NCBI RefSeq assembly: GCF_001969445.1
Contig: NZ_CP017297.1
Location: forward strand, 3,348,001-3,412,000
DNA length: 64,000 bases
Reading direction: 5' to 3'
Source: Brachybacterium sp. P6-10-X1
GTDB taxonomy: Bacteria; Actinomycetota; Actinomycetes; Actinomycetales; Dermabacteraceae
Positions 38,687-48,240 of this stretch are shown one piece after another; position 1 is the stretch's first letter; each line of letters starts with the position of its first letter. The notes under the pieces are model-generated. The model was not told the DNA's origin. It saw nothing but the letters and a program-made list of their open reading frames with translations, and did not search any database. The translations under genes and the position numbers were made by a program.

Positions 38687-39849
38687 GAGGTCCCTTCCTG
38701 GGCATCGAAGCGGACGTCGAGGGTGAAGGTGCCGTCCTCGCGGTGGGTGCGCAGGGCCGCGTGCGGGCCGAGGCGCTCCCGCATGCCGGTCAGCCCGCTG
38801 CCCTCCCGGACGTCCCCGTCGCCGGTGGCGCCGTCGTTGACCAGTGTCACGCCTCGGTCGGTGAGGGTGATCGTCACGCCGGTCGGATCGGCATGACGCA
38901 GGATGTTCGTGCCGCCCTCGCGCAGCACCCAGGCGGCGGTGCCCGCCCGCGCCGCGGGGACGACCTCCGCGGAGCCGTTGATCGTGACCTCCACGTGCGC
39001 CGAGCGCAGCAGGGACGCGGTGCCGCGCAGCTCGGTGGCCAGATCCGCCTCCCGGTAGCCGCGCACCAGGGCCCGGATCTCCGCGAGGGAGGCTCGGGCG
39101 ATCTGCGCGGCCTCCCGCCCGTGCTCGACGGCGCGGGCATCGCCGCGCTCGGCCAGCTGGGCGACCAGCTCAGACTTCACGGCGATCACGGATAGGTCGC
39201 GTCCCGTCACATCGTGCAGGTCACGAGCGAAGCGCAGGCGTTCCTCGGCGACCGCGAGCTGGGCCTGGGCCTGGCGGGCGTCCTCGAGCTCGCGCACCAC
39301 GGCCGCGAGCCAGAGGGTGCCGCGGACGGTGGTCACGGAGGCGAGGCCGAAGGAGAAGCCGATCGCGATCGCCGGCAAGGGAGCGCCCAGGGTGACGGCA
39401 CCGACACCTAGGGCGAAGGCCGCGAGGGCGCCGATCCACCACGGGACGCACAACCCGGCGACCCCGATCAGCAGGGTCAGGGAGGCGATCAGGAGACGAG
39501 AGTCCGTGCCCGCCAGCAGCATGGCCACGGCGATCACGCCGCTCAGCACGGCGACGGCGTACAGGCTCCGATCACTGCGGAGGAACCCCAGCCGCGGCAG
39601 GTCCCAGCGTCCGTGCACGGTCGGCGCCTCGGACCTCGACCAGGCGTGCATGGTGCGCCAGGAGGACCAGCCGCCCACGGCCATCTGTACGAGCAGCAGG
39701 GTCGTGGCGACGGGATGGGCGCCCATCGATTCCGGGAGCCTGACGCCCAGGAACTGCAGCACGCCCAGCGGGAGCAGCACCAGCACGGTCACCACGGAGT
39801 ACGCGGTGTAGGCGAAGAAGATGCTCCACTGGCGAGCGGTCGTGGTCAC
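38683..39849 (-). CDS. Sensor histidine kinase, HisKA_3 (DesK/NarX-like)
   Basis: 388 residues. Six or so membrane helices in the first 185 residues sense the signal. The phospho-acceptor is His212 in RDLHDVTGRDLS, typical of HisKA_3 kinases. The ATPase domain shows WVLREGGTNILRHADPT (N box) and GSGLTGMRERL (G box). Start is GTG at 39849. Coupled to the response regulator by overlap. Confidence 0.93.
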   Translation of the reverse strand: MTTTARQWSIFFAYTAYSVVTVLVLLPLGVLQFLGVRLPESMGAHPVATTLLLVQMAVGGWSSWRTMHAWSRSEAPTVHGRWDLPRLGFLRSDRSLYAVAVLSGVIAVAMLLAGTDSRLLIASLTLLIGVAGLCVPWWIGALAAFALGVGAVTLGAPLPAIAIGFSFGLASVTTVRGTLWLAAVVRELEDARQAQAQLAVAEERLRFARDLHDVTGRDLSVIAVKSELVAQLAERGDARAVEHGREAAQIARASLAEIRALVRGYREADLATELRGTASLLRSAHVEVTINGSAEVVPAARAGTAAWVLREGGTNILRHADPTGVTITLTDRGVTLVNDGATGDGDVREGSGLTGMRERLGPHAALRTHREDGTFTLDVRFDAQEGTS

Positions 39850-39911
39850 TGCTGGCCTTCCCGGGACGTCGACGGTGCGCAGAGCATGATCAGGAGCCTA
39901 CTCAGGACGGG

Positions 39912-40406
39912 TCAGGAGATGGCGGCGCCGACCAGGTTGCCGAAGGCCCCGAACAGGACCCCCCAGGCGGTGATCGAGACGGCCATCCACACGTAGACCT
40001 GCCGCCGGGTGGCGCCCAGAGCCACCAGGGCGGGGGCCGTGATCTGGGAGGCCACCAGCAGCGGCCCCAACAGGCACACCCCGGGCACCCCGTACTTGTC
40101 CAGCGCGTTCGCGACCTTCCGGCGGAATCCGGAGGGCTCGGTGCCCGCGCCCCTCGAACGGCCCTGGGCGACGGCGTCCCGTGCCCGACCGGTCAGCGCC
40201 ACGATCCCGAAGGTGCACAGCAGGTTGCCGAGCACCGCGGCGGGCACGGCGATCAGCGGCGAGATGCCGACGACGGTGCCGAGCAAGCTGCCGAAGTACG
40301 ACTCGATGAAGGGGATCGCTCCGACGGGGACGAGGGCGAGGACCTGCTGCCACGGCTCGAGGCCGTCGACAAAGGTGGTGAGCTGAGCGAGGAGGTCCTG
40401 GATCAT
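39912..40406 (-). CDS. Small multi-drug export protein family (PF06695-like)
   Basis: 164 residues with about four membrane segments and the motif ALVPVGAIPFIESYFGSLLG, which resembles the SMR-related/DedA-like small export family. I start at the ATG at 40406 because GAAAGGG lies just upstream; a longer frame to 40499 lacks support. It would sit in the cytoplasmic membrane; substrate unknown. Confidence 0.8.
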   Translation of the reverse strand: MIQDLLAQLTTFVDGLEPWQQVLALVPVGAIPFIESYFGSLLGTVVGISPLIAVPAAVLGNLLCTFGIVALTGRARDAVAQGRSRGAGTEPSGFRRKVANALDKYGVPGVCLLGPLLVASQITAPALVALGATRRQVYVWMAVSITAWGVLFGAFGNLVGAAIS

Positions 40407-40559
40407 GGCGGGCCCTTTCGGTGGATGATGCCCCCAGTGTTCCGAGAACGCATGCAGGTGGGTAGGGCGAGGGATCATTGGCGCCGGTGGCTCGTTCACG
40501 CCTCACCCATGAGAAATGTCAGGGACCGTATTTCCCGTGACCCGAGGTCGCCATGGGCC

Positions 40560-40565
40560 TACGCT
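40560..40565 (+). promoter_or_regulatory. -10 box of leaderless DUF4037 gene
   Basis: TACGCT with six bases to the ATG at 40572. Confidence 0.45.
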
Positions 40566-40571
40566 CCCGAC

Positions 40572-41606
40572 ATGGCTGACTTCCTGCCTGGATTGGACCT
40601 GGCTCGAGGCCTCCACGACGAGGTCGTCGCCCCGGTGCTCGACGTCCCGTACGCCGCCTGTCTGCTCGGGGAGGGCTCGGAGGTCCTGGGCTTCGACGAC
40701 GCACGCTCGCGCGACCACGAGTGGGGGCCGCGACTGCAGCTGTTCGTCGCCGTCGCCGATGTCGACCACGTCTCCCGCACGGTGCGGGCCGCTGTGCCCC
40801 CGACGTACCCGGGGGCACCCCACGAGCTGGTTCTCCCTCGACGCGGGGAAGAGCACCGACCACCTGGACGTCACGAGCGCCGCGCTGTGGATGGCCAGCC
40901 GATTGCCGACGATCCCTGCCGAGCCCGCGGACGCGGCGGCTTGGCTGGCGATCCCGCAGCAGCACCTCCTCCAGCTCACGGCCGGCGAGGTCTTCCACGA
41001 CGACATCGGGGAGATCACGGCCTGGCGTGAGGCCTTCGAGTGGTATCCCCCGATGTCTGGCGGTGGATGCTGGCGTGCCAGTGGCACCTGATCGGGCAGG
41101 TGCACCCGCTTCTCGCCCGCACCGTCGAGACCGGCGACCAGCGCGGCGCACGTCTGCTCTCCGCGCGGCTGGCCGAGCTCATGATGGAGCTGGCCTTCCT
41201 CCAGGAACGGCGGTACCGGCCGTACGCGAAGTGGTTCGGCCGCGCCTTCGAGCAGCTCGCCGTCGCTCGCGAGCTCGGCCCGCTCCTGGACGCGGGCGCC
41301 GAGGGGCGGCTCGAGGCGCTGGTCCTCCTGGGGCGGTGCCACGACCAGCTCGGCATCACAGAGCGCGTGGGCCCGCGGATCGAGCAGTTCTCCGTCGGGA
41401 TCGCCGACGCCGTGCGGCCGTACTCCGTGCTCAATACGGGCGAGTACGTCGATGCGACCGTCGAGGCGATCGGCGACCGCTCGCTGCGCGACCTTCCGCG
41501 GGTGGGCTCGCTCGATCAGCTCACCCACGCCGACGACACGCTCATCACCTTCACCGATTGGCCCGCCGCGCTCGCGGAACGGTTCCGTGATCAGCTCGGT
41601 CACTGA
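40572..41606 (+). pseudogene. DUF4037 protein gene with two compensating frameshifts
   Basis: A DUF4037 protein of about 345 residues split over three segments. Segment 1 (from 40572, ADFLPGLDLARGLHDEVVAP) leaves frame in a G5 run at 40811-40815, where one extra G explains the shift. Segment 2 continues one base on (PTSWFSLDAGKSTDHLDVTS, HLLQLTAGEVFHDDIGE). It returns to the first frame at a C5 run at 41047-41051 with one base missing, and segment 3 runs to 41606 (PDVWRWMLACQWHLIGQVHP). The family is of unknown function, resembling nucleotidyltransferases. As written, translation stops at 41030. Either a pseudogene, a phase-variable gene, or homopolymer errors in the assembly. Confidence 0.8.
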
Positions 41607-41664
41607 CCGTGAGGGCGCGGGAAATTCACCTGACGTCCTGGCCAGGACGCGATACACATGGGTC

Positions 41665-43338
41665 ATGGCATACCTCGACCTCGCGGGCATCGACTACACG
41701 CTGGCCGACGGCAGACCCTTGCTGCGCGATGTCTCCTTCCGGGTGGGCGAGGGCGCGCGAGTCGCCCTCATCGGTGCCAACGGCGCCGGCAAGACCACCC
41801 TGCTGCGCCTCATCACCGGCGATCTGGCCCCGGATGCCGGGGCCATCACCCAGGACGGGACCCTGGGAGTCATGCGCCAGTTCCTCGCCGGCGGCACCGT
41901 GCGCGAGCTGCTGCTGTCGGTGGCTCCGCCGGCCCTGCGGCGGGCCGGGGCCGCCGTGGACCGGGCGGAGCGGGCGATGGAGCGGACCGCCTCGACCGAG
42001 TCTCAGATGGAGTACGCGAATGCCATCACCGCCTGGGGCGAGGCCGGCGGGTACGAGGCCGAGGTCCTGTGGGACGTCTGCACGGTGGCGGCCCTCGGTG
42101 CGACGTTCGAGGGCTGCCAGGACCGGCCCGTCCCGTCGCTCTCCGGCGGGGAGCAGAAGCGGCTCGCCCTGGAGGCTCTGCTGCGCGGGCCCGACGAGAT
42201 GCTGCTGCTGGACGAGCCGGACAACTTCCTGGACGTGCCCGGCAAGCGCTGGCTCGAGGAGCGCCTGGTCGCCTCCGGCAAGAGCGTGCTGTACGTCAGC
42301 CACGACCGCGAGCTGCTCGCCAACACCGCGACGGCCATCGCCACCCTCGAGCTCGGCGCGGCAGGGAACACGGCGTGGACGCACCCGGGACGCTTCACGA
42401 CCTACCAGGAGGCGCGAGAGAAGCGATTCGAGCGGCTCGAGGAGCTGCGTCGGCGCTGGGACGAGGAGCAGACGAAGCTGCGCGACCTGGTGCAGATGTA
42501 CAAGCAGAAAGCCGCCTACAACTCCGACATGACCTCCCGCTATCGCGCCGCGCAGACCCGGCTCGCCCGTTTCGAGGAGGCCGGGCCGCCGCAGGCGATC
42601 CCGCGCGAGCAGAAGCTCGGCATGCGGCTGCGCGGTGGCCGCACGGGCAAGCGCGTGATCGTGTGCGAGGACCTCGAGCTGACGGACCTGATGCTCCCCT
42701 TCGACCTCGAGGTCCGCTTCGGCGACCGGGTCGCCGTGCTCGGGTCCAACGGCTCGGGCAAGTCCCACTTCCTGCGGCTGCTCGCCGCGGGGGGCAGCGA
42801 TCCCGAGCCCGAGCACCTGCCGGTCTCCGACGTGCCGATCGAACCCGTGCAGCACACGGGCACGGCCCGGCTCGGGGCCCGGGTGCGCCCCGGCTGGTTC
42901 GCACAGACCCACGGGCGGGCCGACCTCTCGGGACGGACCCTGCTGTCGATCCTGCACCGCGGGGACGAGCACCGCGCGGGCAGGCCCCGGGAGGAAGCCG
43001 CCCGGGTGCTGGCCCGCTACGAGCTCGCCCGCGCCGCCGAGCAGACCTTCGACTCGCTCTCCGGTGGCCAGCAGGCGCGGTTCCAGATCCTCCTGCTCGA
43101 ACTGGGCGGGGCGACCCTGCTGCTGCTCGACGAGCCCACCGACAACCTCGATCTCGAATCCGCCGAGGCGCTCCAGCAGGCCCTCGCCACCTTCGAGGGG
43201 ACCGTCGTCTCGGTCACCCACGATCGCTGGTTCGTCCGGGACGTCGACCGGTTCCTGATCTTCGGCGGGGACGGAGAGGTCTACGAGTCCGACGTGCCCG
43301 TCTGGGAGGAGGGTCGGGTCGCACGGCAGCGGGGATAG
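41665..43338 (+). CDS. ABC-F family ATPase
   Basis: 557 residues with two ABC domains and no membrane part. Walker A motifs are GANGAGKTT (about 37) and GSNGSGKSH (about 362); signatures LSGGEQKRLALEAL and LSGGQQARFQIL; Walker B LLLDEPDNFLD and LLLDEPTDNLD. The linker (RFERLEELRRRWDEEQTKLR) is the P-site tRNA interaction region. ABC-F proteins act on the ribosome and some confer antibiotic resistance; this one resembles unassigned actinobacterial members. ATG chosen at 41665, eight bases after GATACA. Confidence 0.92.
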   Translation: MAYLDLAGIDYTLADGRPLLRDVSFRVGEGARVALIGANGAGKTTLLRLITGDLAPDAGAITQDGTLGVMRQFLAGGTVRELLLSVAPPALRRAGAAVDRAERAMERTASTESQMEYANAITAWGEAGGYEAEVLWDVCTVAALGATFEGCQDRPVPSLSGGEQKRLALEALLRGPDEMLLLDEPDNFLDVPGKRWLEERLVASGKSVLYVSHDRELLANTATAIATLELGAAGNTAWTHPGRFTTYQEAREKRFERLEELRRRWDEEQTKLRDLVQMYKQKAAYNSDMTSRYRAAQTRLARFEEAGPPQAIPREQKLGMRLRGGRTGKRVIVCEDLELTDLMLPFDLEVRFGDRVAVLGSNGSGKSHFLRLLAAGGSDPEPEHLPVSDVPIEPVQHTGTARLGARVRPGWFAQTHGRADLSGRTLLSILHRGDEHRAGRPREEAARVLARYELARAAEQTFDSLSGGQQARFQILLLELGGATLLLLDEPTDNLDLESAEALQQALATFEGTVVSVTHDRWFVRDVDRFLIFGGDGEVYESDVPVWEEGRVARQRG

Positions 43339-43359
43339 CTGCCGTACGGCGTCGAGGGA

Positions 43360-43539
43360 CTAGCGAGGGTCGTCGGCCATCTCGTATTCGCCCGCCTCCA
43401 GCCGAGCGATGAGGCCCTCGGCCCAGGCGACGGCCTCCTGGTGCTCGCTCTCCTCGTCCTCCGGCGACGCGCCTCGGCGTGATGCTGTGCACACCTGTTC
43501 CCGCAGGTCTGTGAGGTTTGTTGCGGCAGATGAACCCAT
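43360..43539 (-). CDS. Small acidic protein, 59 aa
   Basis: A minus-strand frame in the gap between the ABC-F gene and metN. It starts GSSAATNLTDLREQVCTAS and ends AVAWAEGLIARLEAGEYEMA DDPR. The C-terminal acidic helix (EHQEAVAWAEGLIARLEAGE) looks like a folded helical segment, and codon third positions are GC as in neighbours. Ribosome-binding site is weak. I do not recognise the family. Confidence 0.45.
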   Translation of the reverse strand: MGSSAATNLTDLREQVCTASRRGASPEDEESEHQEAVAWAEGLIARLEAGEYEMADDPR

Positions 43540-43577
43540 GCTTCAGCACGGGCGCCCCGCGATGCTTGAATCCTGAG

Positions 43578-44594
43578 GTGATCACTCTCGATGGCCTCAC
43601 GAAGGTCTTTCCCGCACCCGGCGGGGGAGACTCCGTCGTCGCGCTCGACGGGATCGACCTTCATCTCGACGCCGGCCGCGTCCACGGCATCGTCGGCCGC
43701 TCGGGCGCCGGCAAATCCACCCTCATCCGCTGCCTGACCGGGCTGGAGAAGCCCACCTCCGGACGGGTCGAGGTCGACGGCACCGATGTGGCCGCGCTCG
43801 AGGGCGGCGCCCTGCGCGCCGCCCGCCGCAACATCGGCATGGTCTTCCAGCACGCGAACCTGCTGGATTCCCGCACCGCCGCCCAGAACATCTCCCATCC
43901 GCTCGAGATCGCCGGGGTGCCCCGCGCCGAGCGGCAGCGCCGCGTCGCCGAACTGGTCGAGATCGTGGGCCTGTCCGGACGCGAGCACAACTACCCCGCC
44001 CAGCTCTCCGGCGGCCAGATCCAGCGCGTGGGCATCGCCCGCGGCCTGGCGGCCGAACCGAAGGTGCTGCTGTGCGACGAGCCCACCAGCGCGCTCGACG
44101 GCTCCACCACCCACCAGATCCTGTCGCTGATCAGCGACCTGCGCGAGCGGCTCGGGATCACCGTCGTGGTCATCACCCATGAGATGGCCGTGGTGCGCGA
44201 GGTCTGCGACACCGTGACCCTGCTGCAGGACGGCCGGGTCACCCAGACCGGGGACCTGCTGGACGTGGCCGCGGACCCGCACGGCGCGCTCTCGGCCGAG
44301 CTGATCCCGCTGCCGCCCGCCCCCACCGGCATCGACGCCCTCGTCGTCAACTGCGACTACGGCGATTCCCCGACCATCCGCACCAGCGACGACCTCGTGC
44401 GCCGGGCCGAGGCCTACGAGGCCGCCGCCACCATCGTCGCCGGGACCATCGAGACCATCAGCGGCCGCCAGGTCGGCCGCGTCCAGCTGGCCCTGCGCAA
44501 CTACTCCGGCGCGCCCATCAGCCGGGAGGGCCTGGATGCCTTCCTGCGCGAGCTCGAGGGCGAAGGCGTCGTGACCAAGGAGGTGACCGCATGA
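43578..44594 (+). CDS. metN: Methionine ABC transporter ATP-binding protein MetN
   Basis: 338 residues. ABC domain: Walker A GRSGAGKST, signature LSGGQIQRVGIARGL, Walker B VLLCDEPTSALD. The C-terminal 95 residues form a NIL (ACT-like) domain that binds methionine and inhibits uptake. With the next two genes it forms the D/L-methionine importer. I use the GTG at 43578; TTGAAT six bases upstream may be a leaderless -10, which would leave no room for a SAM riboswitch. It overlaps metI by ATGA. Confidence 0.93.
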   Translation: MITLDGLTKVFPAPGGGDSVVALDGIDLHLDAGRVHGIVGRSGAGKSTLIRCLTGLEKPTSGRVEVDGTDVAALEGGALRAARRNIGMVFQHANLLDSRTAAQNISHPLEIAGVPRAERQRRVAELVEIVGLSGREHNYPAQLSGGQIQRVGIARGLAAEPKVLLCDEPTSALDGSTTHQILSLISDLRERLGITVVVITHEMAVVREVCDTVTLLQDGRVTQTGDLLDVAADPHGALSAELIPLPPAPTGIDALVVNCDYGDSPTIRTSDDLVRRAEAYEAAATIVAGTIETISGRQVGRVQLALRNYSGAPISREGLDAFLRELEGEGVVTKEVTA

Positions 44595-45286
44595 TGGAGT
44601 GGCTGTCGAACCCGGTGTTCACCACCTGGGACCCCAACACGAGCCTGTGGTCGAACGCGCTGATCACGCTCTACATGACCGCCGGCACCATGGTCTTCGC
44701 GACCCTGGTGGGGCTGCCGCTGGGGATCCTCCTGTTCGAGACCGAGAAGGCCCGCGGCTCGCTGGCCCGGTGGGTGAACCGCATCGTCGGGTTCGTGGTG
44801 AACGTCGGGCGCTCCTTCCCGTTCATCATCCTGATCATCGCGCTGATCCCCGTGACGCGCTTCGTGGTCGGGAGGGTGACCGGGCCGAACGCGGCGATGT
44901 TCGCCCTGACGATCTCGGCGATCCCGTTCCTGGCCCGGCTGATCGAGATCAACCTCCGCGAGATTTCCGCCGGGAAGATCGAGGCGACCCAGATGATGGG
45001 CGCCTCGCGCTGGCAGGTGATCCGTCAGGTCCTGCTGCCCGAAGCGCTCCCCGGCATCATCGGCACCCTGACCACCACCACGATCACCGTGATCGGCTAC
45101 ACCGCCATGGCGGGAGTCATCGGCGGCAAGGGGCTCGGGGATCTCGCCACCCGGATGGGCTATCAGAGCTACGACAACGTCGTGATGGTCGCGACCGTGG
45201 TGCTGCTGATCGTCATGGTCATCGCCGTCCAATCGCTCGGCTCGACGTTGGCGAAGGCCGTCGACCATCGCGCCCGCCAGTCCTGA
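44591..45286 (+). CDS. metI: Methionine ABC transporter permease MetI
   Basis: 231 residues with five membrane helices. The coupling loop is QMMGASRWQVIRQVLLPEAL. Family pattern SLWSNALITLYMTAGTMVFA and GRSFPFIILIIALIPVTRF matches MetI. ATGA overlap with metN. Confidence 0.94.
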   Translation: MMEWLSNPVFTTWDPNTSLWSNALITLYMTAGTMVFATLVGLPLGILLFETEKARGSLARWVNRIVGFVVNVGRSFPFIILIIALIPVTRFVVGRVTGPNAAMFALTISAIPFLARLIEINLREISAGKIEATQMMGASRWQVIRQVLLPEALPGIIGTLTTTTITVIGYTAMAGVIGGKGLGDLATRMGYQSYDNVVMVATVVLLIVMVIAVQSLGSTLAKAVDHRARQS

Positions 45287-45340
45287 CCGCCAGGGCCCCG
45301 TACCCCGCCCCTCGATCCCTCTGCATCCCAGGAGATACTC

Positions 45341-46186
45341 ATGAACGCATTCCCCCGCCGCACCCTGTTCGCCGCCGGCGCCGGCCTCGGCACCCTCGCC
45401 CTGGCCGCCTGCGGCGCCGGTGAACCCGAGGCGCCCGAGGAAGTGGACGGCGTCACCAAGCTCGACGTCGGGGCCACGCCCGCACCCCATGGGGAGATCC
45501 TCCAGTTCATCCAGGACAACCTCGCCGCCGACGCCGGTCTTGAGCTGACGATCACCACCTACACGGACTACCAGATCCCCAACCAGGCGCTGAACGACGG
45601 CGACATCGACGCCAACTACTACCAGACGCCCAACTTCCTGCAGTCCCAGGAGGAGGAGAAGGGCTACGACTTCCACGGCTTCGACGGCGTGCACATCGAG
45701 CCGATGGGCCTGTACTCCGCGACCATCACCAGCCTGGACGAGCTCGCCGACGGCGACGAGATCGCCATCGCGAGCGACCCCGCCAACCGTGGCCGCGGCC
45801 TCAGCCTGCTGGCCGACAACGACGTGATCACCCTCGCCGAAGGGGTCGAGTCCGTCGAGGCGACCACAGCGGACATCGAGGACAATCCCAAGAACCTGCA
45901 GTTCACGGAGATCGAAGCCGCGCAGATCCCCCGCACGCTCTCCGATTTCGCCGCGGGCGTCGTCAACGGCAACTACGCCCTCGAAGCAGGGCTGAAGCCC
46001 TCCGAGGAGGCCATCGTGCTCGAAGCCGGCGGCGAGGACAGCCCCTACTCGAACATGCTGGTATGCCGCGAGGCGGACAAGGACAACGCCGGCATCGTGG
46101 CCCTCGACGAGCTGCTGCACAGCGACGAGGTCAAGGCGTTCATCGAGGAGACCTACACCGACGGATCCGTCCTGCCCGCCTTCTGA
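45341..46186 (+). CDS. metQ: Methionine-binding lipoprotein MetQ (NlpA family)
   Basis: 281 residues. Signal peptide with Arg-Arg then lipobox LAAC (Cys24), giving a lipid-anchored protein. The NlpA signature GATPAPHGEILQFIQ and NDGDIDANYYQTPNFLQSQ are clear. It hands methionine to MetNI. 54 bases after metI. Confidence 0.94.
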   Translation: MNAFPRRTLFAAGAGLGTLALAACGAGEPEAPEEVDGVTKLDVGATPAPHGEILQFIQDNLAADAGLELTITTYTDYQIPNQALNDGDIDANYYQTPNFLQSQEEEKGYDFHGFDGVHIEPMGLYSATITSLDELADGDEIAIASDPANRGRGLSLLADNDVITLAEGVESVEATTADIEDNPKNLQFTEIEAAQIPRTLSDFAAGVVNGNYALEAGLKPSEEAIVLEAGGEDSPYSNMLVCREADKDNAGIVALDELLHSDEVKAFIEETYTDGSVLPAF

Positions 46187-46187
46187 G

Positions 46188-46200
46188 TACCCTGGGTCCA
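46188..46200 (+). promoter_or_regulatory. -10 box of leaderless SDR gene
   Basis: TACCCT at 46188-46193 with six bases to the ATG at 46200. It starts one base after the metQ stop codon. Confidence 0.45.
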
Positions 46201-46988
46201 TGTCGCGCCCGAAGGATCCCGCCCGCCCGCTCGCGGGACGCCGTGCCCTGATCACCGGGGCCAGCCGCGGGATCGGGGCCGACATCGCCCGGGCGTACGC
46301 CGCGGCCGGGGCCGACCTGGTGCTGACCGCCCGCGATGCCACCGCGCTCGAGGAGACCGCCGACCAGCTCGGCGCGGAGCACCCCGTGCGCGTCGCCGTG
46401 CTGACGGCGGATCTCGCCGATCCCCTGGTGCCCGAGACCCTCTGGCAGGAGGCCTCGGAGGCGCTCGACGGCCCCGACGGGCTGGACGTGCTGGTCAACA
46501 ACGCCGGTCTCTCGCATCCGGAGACGGTCGACCAGCTCGAGGCCGCACACTTCGACGAGACCCTCCAGGTGAACCTGCGGGCCCCGGCGCTGCTCGCCGC
46601 CCGCGCCGGCACGGCCATGGCGCGTGCCGGCGGCGGCGCCGTCGTCACCATCGCCTCCGCCGCGGCGTTGCGTCCCCTCGCGGAGCACTACTCCTACTCC
46701 GTCGCCAAGGCCGGCCTGGTGATGGCCACCCGCACCCTCGCCCTCGAGCTCGGGGACCGCGGCGTGCGGGCCAACTCGATCTGCCCCACCATCGTGCTCA
46801 CGGACATGGGCCAGCAGGTCTGGGGCGATCACCCCGACAAGGCCGCGCCGATGCTGGCCCGGATCCCGCAGGACCGCTTCGCCCGGCCGAGCGAGGTCTC
46901 CGACGTCGCCGTCTGGCTCGCCTCCGATGCCGCCTCCATGGTCAACGGCGCGGAGATCCCGGTCGACGGCGGGTACCTGGTCAGCTGA
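46200..46988 (+). CDS. Short-chain dehydrogenase/reductase
   Basis: 262 residues, Rossmann fold. NAD(P) motif TGASRGIGADIAR, NNAG at about 99-102, catalytic Ser in IASAAAL and YSVAK with Tyr and Lys. C-terminal DGGYLVS typical. Reaction not predictable from sequence. The start box suggests its own leaderless promoter although it follows metQ closely. It is convergent with the xylanase. Confidence 0.9.
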   Translation: MSRPKDPARPLAGRRALITGASRGIGADIARAYAAAGADLVLTARDATALEETADQLGAEHPVRVAVLTADLADPLVPETLWQEASEALDGPDGLDVLVNNAGLSHPETVDQLEAAHFDETLQVNLRAPALLAARAGTAMARAGGGAVVTIASAAALRPLAEHYSYSVAKAGLVMATRTLALELGDRGVRANSICPTIVLTDMGQQVWGDHPDKAAPMLARIPQDRFARPSEVSDVAVWLASDAASMVNGAEIPVDGGYLVS

Positions 46989-47009
46989 GCATCTGCGGGG
47001 TCGCGGACG

Positions 47010-48185
47010 TCAATCCCGCAGCGCCGGATGCCCTGCCCGCCTGCTGGCCCGCGCGAGCGCGTCCTGGACCGCGAAGTAGGCCGGCTTGCGGGTGTAGTCC
47101 GCCCACATGACGGTCGCTGCACCCTGGCCCTCGAAGGTCGCCGGCACCCACGAGTAGGTGTCCACGAAACCCCAGAGCGTCAGGGACGTGCACCCGTCGG
47201 CCGCCAGCGCCCCCTCGGTCATGCGCCGGTAGTACTCGGCCTGCTCGTCCAGCTGCTCCTGGGTGGGTTCGGCGCCGTCGGGGAGGTCCATACGCACGTC
47301 GAGCTCGGTGATCGCGGTTTCCAGCCCCAGGTCGGCGAAGCGCTCCAGGTTCTCGACCAGCCCACCGGGGAAGCCGTAGCGGATCGACAGGTGTCCCTGG
47401 GTCGAGAAGCCGTGCACCGGAACGCCGTCGGCCAGCAGATCCTGGACCAGGGCGTGGTAGGCGTCGGACTTCGCATTGACGCCTTCGACGTTGTAGTCGT
47501 TGACGTACAGCCTCGCCTGCGGATCGGCCGCGTGGGCCCAGCGGAAGGCGTCGGCGATGATGCCGGGCCCCAGCTCGCGGATCCAGATGTTCTCGCTCTC
47601 CCGCAGGGCGCCGTCCTCGGTGAAGATCTCGTTGACCACGTCCCACTGCTGGATGTGGCCCGCATAGCGGCCGACGACGGTGTCGATGTGGTCCTTGAGG
47701 ATCGTGCGCAGCTCCTCCGGGCCGAACCCGCCCTCCTCGAGCCAGGCGGGGTTCTGGCTGTGCCACAGCAGGGTGTGGCCGCGCACCACCTGCCCGTGCC
47801 GGCGGGCGAACTCCATGATCGAGTCCGCGGCGGCGAAGGCGTAGGTGTCGCGGTCGGGGCGCAGGTAGCTCCACTTCATCTGGTTCTCCGCCGACAGCGA
47901 GGTGAACTCCCGACCGAGCAGCTCGCGATAGGTCTCGTCCTCCGTGAACGGCGGGGGATAGGGCTGGCTGGTGTGGTGCCCGCCGCCCGCCACGGCCGAA
48001 CCGATCTCGATCTCGCGGCCGGCCGCCCACGCCAGGACGTCCTTCGTCGCGAGGCCCGGAGGGGTCCGCTCCCCGTTCCCGGGCGGGCCTGCGTTCCCGG
48101 GCGGGGCCGCCGAGGCGGCGCCCCCGGCGGCGAGGGAGGTGGCGGCGGTGACTGCTCCGACGGTGAGGATCTGGCGGCGCTTCAT
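47010..48185 (-). CDS. Secreted GH10 endo-1,4-beta-xylanase
   Basis: 391 residues. Signal peptide of about 27 residues ends AASA. The GH10 barrel follows: WDVVNE with acid/base Glu186 and ITELDVR with nucleophile Glu294; QMKWSYLRPDRDTY and RGHTLLWHSQNPAWL also match. It cleaves xylan outside the cell; there is no carbohydrate-binding module or anchor. GGAG before the ATG. A promoter and an 18-bp palindromic operator lie upstream. Confidence 0.93.
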   Translation of the reverse strand: MKRRQILTVGAVTAATSLAAGGAASAAPPGNAGPPGNGERTPPGLATKDVLAWAAGREIEIGSAVAGGGHHTSQPYPPPFTEDETYRELLGREFTSLSAENQMKWSYLRPDRDTYAFAAADSIMEFARRHGQVVRGHTLLWHSQNPAWLEEGGFGPEELRTILKDHIDTVVGRYAGHIQQWDVVNEIFTEDGALRESENIWIRELGPGIIADAFRWAHAADPQARLYVNDYNVEGVNAKSDAYHALVQDLLADGVPVHGFSTQGHLSIRYGFPGGLVENLERFADLGLETAITELDVRMDLPDGAEPTQEQLDEQAEYYRRMTEGALAADGCTSLTLWGFVDTYSWVPATFEGQGAATVMWADYTRKPAYFAVQDALARASRRAGHPALRD

Positions 48186-48205
48186 GACGTCTCCTTCGAC
48201 TTCAC

Positions 48206-48223
48206 GAACGAAATATTTCGTTC
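48206..48223. promoter_or_regulatory. Palindromic operator of xylanase gene
   Basis: GAACGAAATATTTCGTTC is a perfect 18-bp palindrome about 21 bases upstream of the xylanase ATG and just past the predicted transcription start. It is AT-rich against its surroundings. A repressor (LacI or ROK type) bound here would block transcription until sugar is present. Confidence 0.7.
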
Positions 48224-48240
48224 CGTTTCGATGTGCGATG

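Noticed and set aside
43339-43577. SAM riboswitch before metN
   Set aside because: The likely -10 box lies six bases before the GTG, which leaves no leader, and I see no S-box helices.
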